This document shows, piece by piece, positions 1 to 7,745 of a stretch of DNA of 64,000 nucleotides. Under the pieces are notes generated by a model, which worked only from the letters and a program-made list of their open reading frames with translations, ran no database searches and was not told where the DNA came from. Origin of the DNA: Verrucomicrobiaceae bacterium UBA7681. Its GTDB lineage: Bacteria; Verrucomicrobiota; Verrucomicrobiia; Verrucomicrobiales; Verrucomicrobiaceae. The position numbers and the translations under genes are program-made. The stretch's first letter is position 1. Every line of letters starts with the position of its first letter. The stretch is taken from NCBI GenBank assembly GCA_002482965.1, contig DLGZ01000025.1:17206-81205 (forward strand), written 5' to 3'.

Positions 1-126
1 CAGGTGAATGCCACGCAATCCTACATTCAGGAGTTGAAGAAGAAGATGCCTGTCGTGGAGCTGAAAATGCCCGAATTGAAAGACCTGTTCAAGGAGAGCA
101 CGGAGCCGCCCAGCGGCAAGCCGTAA
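1..126 (+). CDS. C-terminal end of an unidentified protein (partial)
   Basis: The window opens inside a reading frame that runs 41 codons to a TAA at 124-126. The visible tail is lysine/glutamate-rich (for example QELKKKMPVVELKMPELKD), mildly amphipathic, and ends PPSGKP. No domain is recognisable from this piece and the start lies outside the window. The next gene begins 105 bases downstream on the same strand. Function unknown. That it is coding at all is inferred from the continuous frame, its composition and the clean stop. Confidence 0.5.
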   Translation, partial: QVNATQSYIQELKKKMPVVELKMPELKDLFKESTEPPSGKP

Positions 127-231
127 ACGGCCTCGGTTGGATGGCTAAATGCGGAGAGCGGAATCTAAAGCGGATGAAGGGAATCTGTCGCAGGGGGAGG
201 GAGACCGTGCTATCTGAGCCGCCCCCCACTC

Positions 232-2145
232 ATGTCTCCTATTACTCCTGCTGTCGTTTCCGCCAAAGACCTGCGCCTTCAATTTGGGCTGCAACAGGTT
301 TTCAATGATGCGACGATGAGCATTCATGAGGGTGAGAAGCTGGGGCTGGTGGGTCGTAATGGCTCAGGGAAGACGAGCCTGATGCGCATCCTGGTGGGGA
401 CGGAGAAGCCGGACAGTGGGACGATCTCGCGGAGGAATGGGATCATCGTGAGCCATCTGGCGCAGGAGTTTGTGCTGGATGATGAGTCGTGCGTGATCGA
501 CAACGTGCGGGCGGGTGCTTCGGCTCTGCTGGAGATGGTGGAGCGCTACGAGTCTGGCGACTACAAGGGAGATCAGGAGGATGATTTGCTGCATCACATC
601 CAACTGCATGATGGCTGGGGCGTGGAGACGCGAATCAGCACGGCGATGAATGAGCTGGGGCTGCCGGCGGCGGATCGCATTGTGAAAGGGCTTTCCGGGG
701 GTGAGAAGCGGCGTGTGGCGCTGGCGCGGGCGCTGGTGTCGCAGCCGGATCTGCTGCTGCTGGACGAACCGACCAACCATCTGGATGCGGAGTCGATCGA
801 ATGGCTGGAGATTTTCCTGCGGGACTTCACGGGGGCGGTACTGTTTGTGACGCATGACCGGTACTTTTTGGATCGGGTGGCGACGCGGATCATCGAGATT
901 GATGACAGCCGGATTTACAGCCACCCCGGCAACTACAGTGACTTTTTGGAGAGCAAGGCGATCCGCGAGTCTGTGGAGGCGAATTCGGAGCGGCGGCGGC
1001 AGAGCTTTCTGCGGCATGAGCTGGAGTTTGTGCGTGCGGGCGTGAGAGGCCGGGGGACGAAGCAGCGGTCACGACTGGATGAGTATGACCGTGTGGCGGC
1101 CATCGACGCGCCTGAGGCGGAGCTGGTGATGGATTTGATCATCCCGCCGGCGTCTGCGCTCGCGAACACGATCATCGATGCGGTGGAGATCGGTGCGCAC
1201 ATCAATGACCGGTGGTTGTTCAGTCATCTGAATCTGAGCTTTGAAGCGGGGACGTGCACGGGGATCATCGGCCGCAATGGTCTGGGCAAGACAACGCTGC
1301 TGCGGATGCTGATGGGTCAGCAGGCACCGAACGAGGGCAAGGTCACGATTGGCAAGCGCACGGTGTTTAACTATGTGGATCAGCAGCGACTGCTGCTGAA
1401 CCCGGAGAACAGCGTGATGGAGGAGGTGGCGGGGCCGATGTCTGAGTTTGTGCAGTTCGGGCCGGAGAAGATGCATGTGCGCACGTATCTGCGGCGCTTC
1501 CTCTTCACCGACGAACGTGTGACGATGCGGGTGAAGGAGCTGAGCGGTGGCGAGCAAAGCCGCGTGCTGCTGGCGAAGATCCTGCGCCGGGGTGGCAACT
1601 TCCTGATTCTAGATGAGCCGACGAATGATCTGGATCTGCAGACGATGCGGGTGCTGGAGGAGGCGATCCTTTCCTTCAAGGGCTGCGTGCTGGTGGTGAG
1701 CCATGACCGGTATTTCCTGGACCGTGTGTGCGACCGGATGCTCGCTTTTGAAGGTGAGGGGCGCATTCATGAGTGCGCGGGGAACTACAGCTACTACCAG
1801 GAGAAGCGGGCGGCCAAAGCTGCTGCGGAGCTGGCTCTGGTAAACGCGGCGGTGAAGAAGGAAAAGACGGTGGCGGCAGCGGCTGGCAATGCGAATGCCG
1901 CGAAGGTGAAGAAGATGTCGCAGAAGGAGCAGCGGGAACTGGCTGAGTGCGAAGCGGCGATCACCCGGCTGGAGGGGGAGATTGCAACGATGGAGGGGGA
2001 GCTGAGCAACCCGGAGACGTTTGTGAAACTGGGGGCGGGGACGAATGACTTTATTGCCAAGCTCGATGCGAAGAAGCATGAGCTGGAGGGGAAGTTTTCG
2101 CGGTGGGCGGAGCTGGAAGAGGTACGGGTGGCGTGTGAGGGGTGA
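232..2145 (+). CDS. uup: ABC-F family ATPase, Uup type
   Basis: A 637-residue soluble protein with two ABC ATPase domains and no membrane segments, as in ABC-F proteins, which act on ribosomes or nucleic acids and not in transport. Walker A motifs GRNGSGKT (41-48) and GRNGLGKT (about 347-354), signatures LSGGE (about 153 and 437) and Walker B/H-loop segments DEPTNHLD (about 178) and DEPTNDLD (about 461) are all intact. The interdomain linker carries the basic stretch RGRGTKQRSR. The C-terminus (about 540-637) is a charged helical hairpin ending FSRWAELEEV, the Uup-type C-terminal domain. Length matches E. coli Uup (635). The ATG at 232 has no visible Shine-Dalgarno. The stop lies within a heptamer repeat. 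Confidence 0.9.
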   Translation: MSPITPAVVSAKDLRLQFGLQQVFNDATMSIHEGEKLGLVGRNGSGKTSLMRILVGTEKPDSGTISRRNGIIVSHLAQEFVLDDESCVIDNVRAGASALLEMVERYESGDYKGDQEDDLLHHIQLHDGWGVETRISTAMNELGLPAADRIVKGLSGGEKRRVALARALVSQPDLLLLDEPTNHLDAESIEWLEIFLRDFTGAVLFVTHDRYFLDRVATRIIEIDDSRIYSHPGNYSDFLESKAIRESVEANSERRRQSFLRHELEFVRAGVRGRGTKQRSRLDEYDRVAAIDAPEAELVMDLIIPPASALANTIIDAVEIGAHINDRWLFSHLNLSFEAGTCTGIIGRNGLGKTTLLRMLMGQQAPNEGKVTIGKRTVFNYVDQQRLLLNPENSVMEEVAGPMSEFVQFGPEKMHVRTYLRRFLFTDERVTMRVKELSGGEQSRVLLAKILRRGGNFLILDEPTNDLDLQTMRVLEEAILSFKGCVLVVSHDRYFLDRVCDRMLAFEGEGRIHECAGNYSYYQEKRAAKAAAELALVNAAVKKEKTVAAAAGNANAAKVKKMSQKEQRELAECEAAITRLEGEIATMEGELSNPETFVKLGAGTNDFIAKLDAKKHELEGKFSRWAELEEVRVACEG

Positions 2146-2163
2146 GGGGTGAGGGGTGAGGCG
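2136..2163 (+). repeat. TGAGGGG heptamer tandem repeat across the uup stop
   Basis: Three perfect TGAGGGG units start at 2136, 2143 and 2150, followed by one TGAGGCG unit at 2157. The second unit supplies the TGA stop of the uup-like gene. Seven is not a multiple of three, so gain or loss of a unit would shift which downstream TGA is read and slightly change the C-terminus. Confidence 0.8.
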
Positions 2164-2193
2164 GGGAAAGGAGCCTGTCGTGGCTCCGCAAGA

Positions 2194-2910
2194 TTACTTT
2201 GTCAGCACGATGGGCGCACAGTATTTATCGGTCCGGAGAGCGAACGATTCGCCAGCTTTGCATTCTCTGACGCACACGATCCATTCAAGGCCCGTTTCAT
2301 CACTTATGAGGTTGGTGTTTGCCTCCAGAATTTTCCACCCCATGGCCTCGACATCTCGCCGGGAAATAATGTCATCTGCTTTGTTGCTGTCCTCATTCTG
2401 CCAGCGTGACGCAAATGCCACGTATACCAGACCGTCCGTTTCGACGCTGAACTCAGTTAACGCGATGTGTTTGTGCTTTGGCTGTGCAAACCGCAAGCCC
2501 GTAAATGTATCGGGAATTTGCATCCACAGATATTCACTCTCCGTGTAGAGTTTTTCGCCCTTCTTCAGCCGGGCGATGGCCGAGTTTTTCACGTTCACCT
2601 TGGCCATCGTCGGAGCGCCGCCTGGCAGGCTGGAAGCCTTGGATCCCGGCGGCGGCAGTGGAAAACGCTCCTTAATTTCATTGTCCACGGCGGTAGCCGC
2701 TTCGAGCTTGCCATCCTTGACGTATTCGGCTTTCAGCTTGAGCAACTCATCCCTGTATTGCGACCGGACAGGAGACGTTACTCGTTCAACTGCCCGCTCG
2801 AAATTCCCTCGAAGTGTCACCAGACGATCAGGCATCGTCCCTGCGGGCGCCTGGGCCAGACTGGTGCCCGCAGACACAATCAAGAGACTGAAGATGAGAG
2901 CAGGATTCAT
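2194..2910 (-). CDS. exported hypothetical protein with helical N-terminal segment
   Basis: A 238-residue protein starting with a clear Sec signal peptide (MNPALIFSLLIVSAGTSLAQ, likely cleaved near residue 20). Residues about 28-85 are charged and helical (RGNFERAVERV, ELLKLKAEYV, EIKERF), a layout common in verrucomicrobial exported proteins with a short coiled coil. After a Pro/Gly linker, the C-terminal half (about 105-238) looks like a beta-rich domain containing LYTESEYLWMQIP and ending CAPIVLTK. No catalytic motif is recognised. It is convergent with the Uup gene (48 bases apart) and lies 87 bases downstream of the DUF1080 gene on the same strand. Probably periplasmic; function unknown. 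Confidence 0.75.
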   Translation of the reverse strand: MNPALIFSLLIVSAGTSLAQAPAGTMPDRLVTLRGNFERAVERVTSPVRSQYRDELLKLKAEYVKDGKLEAATAVDNEIKERFPLPPPGSKASSLPGGAPTMAKVNVKNSAIARLKKGEKLYTESEYLWMQIPDTFTGLRFAQPKHKHIALTEFSVETDGLVYVAFASRWQNEDSNKADDIISRRDVEAMGWKILEANTNLISDETGLEWIVCVRECKAGESFALRTDKYCAPIVLTK

Positions 2911-2997
2911 GGTTGGATTTCGTGGTGGATGTGAGGCTACTTTGCCGAAAGGAATCTCGGCAAGAAAAATTTATTCTGGAGACGGGCCCAACGCCTC

Positions 2998-3639
2998 TCA
3001 CTCCAGCACCTTGATCTTCAGATTGCGGTAATAGACGGGAGCCTGGGCTTTGCCGTGGAGGCCTTGGAGGCCGATGGGGCCGGTGCGGGCGTAGTCTTTG
3101 AGGGCTTTCTTGAATTTGTTGGGGGTGCCGTCGGGGTTTTTGCCGATTTCGGGCCAGTTGTCGAGGTTGGCGTTGATGACTTCTTCGCCGTTGAAGACGA
3201 CGCTGATCATGGGGCCTTTGCAGGTGATGGTGAAGTGGTTCCACTCGCCGACGGGCTTGGCCATGCTCTTGCTGGGGGGCATGGCGTCATAGATGGCGGC
3301 GACCATGCCGTACTTGCTGCCGTCTGCGGAATCGTGGACCTGGATTTCGAGGGCGGAGAGCACGTCCTTGATGTTGCCTGAGCGGATGAAAACGCCGCTG
3401 TTGGACTCCTTTTCGACTTTAAATTCGAGGTCGAGGATGAAGTCGCCGTAGGAATCCTTGGTCCAGAGGGTTTCGTGGTCCTTAGCGACGAGGACGCCGT
3501 CTTTGAGCTCCCACTTGCCGGGATCGACGGCGTTGGAAAGGTCGGCGGCGAAGAGGTCCTTCCAGCCGGTGGTATCGGGAGCATCGACGGCCAAAGAGAG
3601 GGAGGCGGTGGCGAAAAGCGCGAGGAGGGTGTGTTTCAT
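2998..3639 (-). CDS. exported DUF1080 (3-keto-disaccharide hydrolase-like) protein
   Basis: The ATG at 3639 gives a 213-residue protein with signal peptide MKHTLLALFATASLSLA. A longer frame reaches 3777, but its extra 46 residues precede the signal sequence and look non-coding. The mature part matches DUF1080, a concanavalin-like beta-sandwich: GWKDLFAADLS near the N-terminus, DFILDLEFKVEKESNSGVFIR (two overlapping blocks about 75-95), then ALEIQVHD, GEWNHFTITCKG, and a closing GPIGLQGLHGKAQAPVYYRN. This family, common in Planctomycetes and Verrucomicrobia, includes enzymes that cleave or bind 3-keto-glycosides. Catalysis here is inferred from family only. The 234-base divergent gap to the lipoprotein gene probably holds its promoter. 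Confidence 0.88.
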   Translation of the reverse strand: MKHTLLALFATASLSLAVDAPDTTGWKDLFAADLSNAVDPGKWELKDGVLVAKDHETLWTKDSYGDFILDLEFKVEKESNSGVFIRSGNIKDVLSALEIQVHDSADGSKYGMVAAIYDAMPPSKSMAKPVGEWNHFTITCKGPMISVVFNGEEVINANLDNWPEIGKNPDGTPNKFKKALKDYARTGPIGLQGLHGKAQAPVYYRNLKIKVLE

Positions 3640-3873
3640 GGGGTGAGTGGTAACGTGAATGCGGCCGGGAAGATTCCAAGTTTTGGAAGGAAGATAGAGT
3701 GCGGTAAGGACCTCCATCCCAATGATGGATGCTGTTTTTGGGAGGTAAATCCGGGCCGAATCGACCTGCCTAAGCATCAGGGAAACGCGGAGCTGGATTT
3801 ATAGGATTGCTTTTTTCTCCGGCTTGGCCAATTCTCCATAAAATAACCCGCCAGCATTCACAAAATCAGTTCC

Positions 3874-4233
3874 ATGAAATCCGCTCACTCCCTGGTCATT
3901 CTCTCGATTCTTGCCGCTCTTTCCCTCACCTCCTGTGGTCATGACTGGAGCTGGAGTGGTGGCGGCTACAATCGCGTGCCCCCGGGTGGCACCTACTACG
4001 GCAGCAACTTTAACAGAGCACCGAGCTTTGGTGGGCATGGCGGTGGCTACGGCAATGGCTACAGCGTCTGGCCACAGCCGACGATCAACTACGGTGAAAA
4101 CTTCACGTGGGAAGACGAGCCGACCAATGTGGGCAACAGCTGGGACCACGGTGGCTATTCTCTCCAGTCAACGAGAACGAATCTAGTTACCCGACAAGAG
4201 TCGTACCAAACCGTCCGCACCTCCGGCAAATAG
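3874..4233 (+). CDS. small glycine-rich lipoprotein
   Basis: A 119-residue protein with a lipoprotein signal peptide: positively charged start, hydrophobic core, and lipobox LTSC with the lipidated cysteine at residue 21. The mature part is rich in Gly, Tyr, Asn and Trp (WSWSGGGYNRVPPGG, GGHGGGYGNGYSVWP) and lacks a recognised domain. Composition suggests an intrinsically flexible envelope protein. Its last 17 codons overlap, tail to tail, the end of the minus-strand WD40 gene (4183-4233 shared). The DUF1080 gene diverges from it. Function unknown. Confidence 0.8.
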   Translation: MKSAHSLVILSILAALSLTSCGHDWSWSGGGYNRVPPGGTYYGSNFNRAPSFGGHGGGYGNGYSVWPQPTINYGENFTWEDEPTNVGNSWDHGGYSLQSTRTNLVTRQESYQTVRTSGK

Positions 4234-5547
4234 TCCCTTCCCATCAAAGGTGATGCTGGTCTGGAGCGGCAGAGTGCCTCCAGAAGGAAAAGATTTGATG
4301 GCGCCGCCGCTGGAGTTCCATAGGCGGACCTGATTGTCCCGGCCGGCGCTGAGGAGTTCGCCTTTGGGGCCGAAGGCGATGGCGAGGACGCCGTTGGGGA
4401 GCTTGCCATAGGAGCCTTGGGGGCGTGCTGGAGGATGGGCGTTGTTTTTGGTGACGGTGGGCCAGCCGTCTTTCGCATCCCACCAGATGAGGAGGCCGTC
4501 TTCACCGCCGCTGGCGAGCATTTTGCTGTCGCTGCGCCAAGCAAGGGCACGCACTGCGGCTTTGTGCTCGGAGAGGGAGAGGAGGATGCCGCCGCCGGTG
4601 GCGTCCCAGAGGTGGATGCCGCCAGCGCGATCTGAGCTGGCGAGTTTTTTGCCGTCGGGGCTGAAGGCGAGGGCGGTGATCCAGTCGGTGTGCTTGGTGA
4701 GCTTATGGCGGAGTTTGCCATCGGCGGTGCCGTAGATTTTAACGACTTTGCCGGAGCCGCCGAGGGCGACGAGTTGCTGATCGGGGCTGAGATCGGCGGC
4801 GAGCACGGCGTCGGTTTCGTCGCCGATGGTGGTGAGGCGTTTGCCGGTTTTGATATCAAAGAGGACGACGCTGCCGGACTGGACGGGCTTGCCACCGGCG
4901 ACCACTAGGACGCGCCCGTCGAGGCTGAAGCGGATGACGTTGGGCTGGCCTTCGGGGAATGCGAGGGCGCCGATCTGCTGCTGCGTGGTGGCATCGAGCA
5001 GGCGCACGTGTTCATGACCAGCGACGGCGATGAGGGGTGCGCGCGGACTGGCGGCCATGGCGATGACGGGGAGCGGGCGGTTTAATGCAGGGGGTGTGAA
5101 AGCAGGCAGGGACTCGGGCATTGGTGGCGGGCCGTCGAGTTTGATGTCGGTGGTGGGCGTGAAGGTGGTGTCGCGCTCGGCTACAAGGGATTTGCTGGCG
5201 GAGGATTCGCGCAGGCCGCCTTGGATCCACTGGCGGATTAGCTCGATCTGCGGGGCGGGAATGGCGGCTTTTTTGGGCGGCATGCGCTCGGCATCATCTT
5301 CGGCGGTGATGGCTTGGAAGAGCAGGCTCTGGCTGGAACGACCGGCGATGACGGCTTTGTCGCCGCTGCCGCCTTTGAGGACGGCGGTGAAGTTGGCGAG
5401 GTTCAGGTCGGCCTTCTGTTCATCGTCGCCGTGGCATTTGAGGCAGTGCTCACGGAAGATGGGCTTGATGTGTTCGTCATAGGTGATGACGGCATCGGCG
5501 GCGAGTGCGGACGTGAGCAGGAATGGGAAAAGTAAAAGCGGACGCAT
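4183..5547 (-). CDS. exported cytochrome c-WD40 beta-propeller protein
   Basis: The preferred ATG is at 5547 (454 residues). A TTG two codons upstream overlaps the preceding stop and is less likely. A signal peptide (MRPLLLFPFLLTSALA) is followed by a planctomycete-type cytochrome c domain with heme motif CLKCH (35-39), KADLNLANF, and MPPKK near the usual axial-methionine segment. From about residue 150 the protein is a WD40-like propeller (AFSPDGKKLASSD, HLWDATGG, WRSDSKMLASGGEDG, VRLWNSSGG). It is the last gene of a four-gene operon, starting two bases after the PSD1 stop. Probably periplasmic or outer-surface electron carrier or scaffold. Its 3' end overlaps a convergent lipoprotein gene. 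Confidence 0.9.
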   Translation of the reverse strand: MRPLLLFPFLLTSALAADAVITYDEHIKPIFREHCLKCHGDDEQKADLNLANFTAVLKGGSGDKAVIAGRSSQSLLFQAITAEDDAERMPPKKAAIPAPQIELIRQWIQGGLRESSASKSLVAERDTTFTPTTDIKLDGPPPMPESLPAFTPPALNRPLPVIAMAASPRAPLIAVAGHEHVRLLDATTQQQIGALAFPEGQPNVIRFSLDGRVLVVAGGKPVQSGSVVLFDIKTGKRLTTIGDETDAVLAADLSPDQQLVALGGSGKVVKIYGTADGKLRHKLTKHTDWITALAFSPDGKKLASSDRAGGIHLWDATGGGILLSLSEHKAAVRALAWRSDSKMLASGGEDGLLIWWDAKDGWPTVTKNNAHPPARPQGSYGKLPNGVLAIAFGPKGELLSAGRDNQVRLWNSSGGAIKSFPSGGTLPLQTSITFDGKGLFAGGADGLVRLLSGN

Positions 5548-5549
5548 GA

Positions 5550-7745
5550 TCAATGATTGAAGATGAACTCCGTTGAATTGAGGAGGCTCCAGAATATGTC
5601 CTGGTAGGGCTTGCGGTCTTTGGTGTCACTGCCGACGAGTTCGAGGAGGGCTTTGAGTTCTTCGGGCTTGGGTTTGCGGCTGAGGGCGCGGAGGTAGAGG
5701 TCTTCGATGATCGTTTCAGGCGGTGTGCCGGCTTTGAGTTGTTTTTCGATGACCTTGCCGGAACCGACCTGGCTTTGGACGGTGTCGCCAGCGACCATGT
5801 GGAGGGTTTGTGAAAGGGTGGGCTCAAGCTTGGTGTCGCAGGCACAGACGCTGGCGCGTCCCGCGCGGCCAAAGGTTTCGAAAAAGGGATCGCCGGTATT
5901 CGCGTTGTTGGTGTCGCCGGGGGTTCGCGGGTAGTGCTGGATGGCCTTGGTGCCTTTGGGAAAATACACGAAGCCGCGTTGGCCATCAGTGGCTTCAACG
6001 ATGGCATCGAGCAGGACATCGGCACGCAGGCGGCGGAGCTGGGAGCGTGAGAACTGGCGCGTGTCGTCGGCGTTGGTGGCGTTTGGCTGCGCGGAGAGCT
6101 GGTAGGTGCGCGAGGTGGCGATGTCGCGAATGAAGGCGCGCAGATTGAAGTTGGAGTCGCCAAGGTGCTGCGCGAGGGCGTCGAGCAGGGGGCCGTTGGT
6201 GGGCAGATTGCTCACGCGCATGTCGTCGAGCGGTTCCACGAGACCGCGACCCATAAAGTGGGACCAGATGCGGTTGGCGAGATTGCGGGTGAAGAGCTCG
6301 TTCTTTGGCGAGGTGAGCCATGCGGCGAGGGCCTGACGCGGATCTTTGCCTTTCGGCACGCTGCTTTCACCGCCGAGCACGGTGGCGGGCATGGGGCGTT
6401 CATCGACGAGGTGTTTGGCGGGTGCAGCGGACAAGTCGTTGAAGACATAGAACTCGCGAGGCTCGACGCCGAGCTTGCGCTGGATACCGGTGAAGAAGCT
6501 GACCCAGCCATAGTAGTCGTCCTGGGTCCAGCGGTCGAAGGGATGGTTGTGGCACTCGGCGCACTGGATGCGCACGCCGGTGAAGAGCTGGGAAAAATCG
6601 GCGGCCAGGTTCTTGGGGGTCACGCGCACATCATGCACGAGCATGGTGTAGAGATTGGCGGGGCCGCTGTTGATGTTGCTGCCGGTGCCGGTGATTTGAT
6701 CGGCGACGAATTCGTTCAGCGGGCGGTTCTGCGCCATTTGATCGTGAATCCATTCGTAGTACACGTCGGCGGCTTTGATGTCCGTAGCAGTGGGGGCGTA
6801 GCCACCGCCTTTGAGGCGAAGCATTTCGGCCCAGAGATCGGTCCAGAGGTCGGTGAAGCCGTCGCTTTTCAGCAGGCGGTCGATGAGGGCGGTGCGCTTG
6901 TCCTTGTCGGTGTCCGCCATGAAGTCGTGATACTCCTTGGTGGTGGGGAGGGTACCGCTGAGGTCGATGAAGATGCGGCGGAGGAAGGTTTCGTCATCGC
7001 AGATTTCGGAGGGCAGGAGGCGCAGCTTTTGCAGGCGGTCGTGGATGATTTCGTCGATGTAGTTGTTCGCGACGGGATGGGTCCATTGGTAGTTTTTGTC
7101 CTGCGGGAGGACGATGACTTCGGAGCCGATGGTGAAGCGGTTGAAGCGCGCGAAGACATGGGTGTCGCCACGGCCGGTGGCTGAGACGAGGCCGTCTTTG
7201 TCGATCTTGGCGGTGGAGGGGTTGTTGGTGGCGAAGAGGGCGAGATCGGTGACATCGCGCTTGGTGCCGTCGGAGTAGCGGGCGGTGACGGTGGTCTTCT
7301 GCGTGCCTTTGCCGCCTTCGAAGACGATGCGGTCGGGGGCGAGGGTGATCTCGACGGGTTGCGGGACGGATGCGGCATCGTCGGGTGTGCCGGCGGCGAT
7401 CCATTTCAGCAGGGTCTGGTAGTATTGGGTATCGGGCTTGAAGAGTTCACCACCGGTGTGGGGGACTTTGCCGGTGGCTTTGAGGAGCATGAGGCTTTGC
7501 TCGGGGGCGGCGAGATTGACGCGACGGCCTACCATCTCCTGAGTGATACGGTAGTAGTCGCCTTTGGCATCGTAACCGAAGAGGGAGAGCATGAAGCCGT
7601 CCTTGCCGCGTGCGGAGCCGTGGCAGGTGCCCTGGTTGCATCCTGAGCGGAAGAGGATGGGCATGACATCGCGGCGGAAGCTGGGGGCTTCTTCTGCGCA
7701 GAGAGAGGCCGCGCACACTGAAAGAACAATCAAAGAGCGGAGCAT
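5550..7745 (-). CDS. PSD1-type exported cytochrome (DUF1549/DUF1553) with Ig-like domain
   Basis: A 731-residue protein with signal peptide MLRSLIVLSVCAASLCA. Residues about 20-125 form a planctomycete cytochrome c-like domain with CNQGTCHG (36-43). The heme-type motif here is CX4CH instead of CX2CH, as in many PSD1 members. A bacterial Ig-like (Big2) domain follows at about 130-215 (TVTARYSDGTKRDVTDLA, VSATGRGD), then DUF1549 (about 225-400; NYIDEIIHDRLQKL, RRIFIDLSGTLPT) containing a second motif CAECHNHPFDRW near 397, then DUF1553 (about 475-731; NLANRIWSHFMGRGLVEP). These proteins occur in Planctomycetes/Verrucomicrobia beside DUF1501 genes. Exact substrate unknown. The ATG directly abuts the preceding stop. 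Confidence 0.93.
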   Translation of the reverse strand: MLRSLIVLSVCAASLCAEEAPSFRRDVMPILFRSGCNQGTCHGSARGKDGFMLSLFGYDAKGDYYRITQEMVGRRVNLAAPEQSLMLLKATGKVPHTGGELFKPDTQYYQTLLKWIAAGTPDDAASVPQPVEITLAPDRIVFEGGKGTQKTTVTARYSDGTKRDVTDLALFATNNPSTAKIDKDGLVSATGRGDTHVFARFNRFTIGSEVIVLPQDKNYQWTHPVANNYIDEIIHDRLQKLRLLPSEICDDETFLRRIFIDLSGTLPTTKEYHDFMADTDKDKRTALIDRLLKSDGFTDLWTDLWAEMLRLKGGGYAPTATDIKAADVYYEWIHDQMAQNRPLNEFVADQITGTGSNINSGPANLYTMLVHDVRVTPKNLAADFSQLFTGVRIQCAECHNHPFDRWTQDDYYGWVSFFTGIQRKLGVEPREFYVFNDLSAAPAKHLVDERPMPATVLGGESSVPKGKDPRQALAAWLTSPKNELFTRNLANRIWSHFMGRGLVEPLDDMRVSNLPTNGPLLDALAQHLGDSNFNLRAFIRDIATSRTYQLSAQPNATNADDTRQFSRSQLRRLRADVLLDAIVEATDGQRGFVYFPKGTKAIQHYPRTPGDTNNANTGDPFFETFGRAGRASVCACDTKLEPTLSQTLHMVAGDTVQSQVGSGKVIEKQLKAGTPPETIIEDLYLRALSRKPKPEELKALLELVGSDTKDRKPYQDIFWSLLNSTEFIFNH

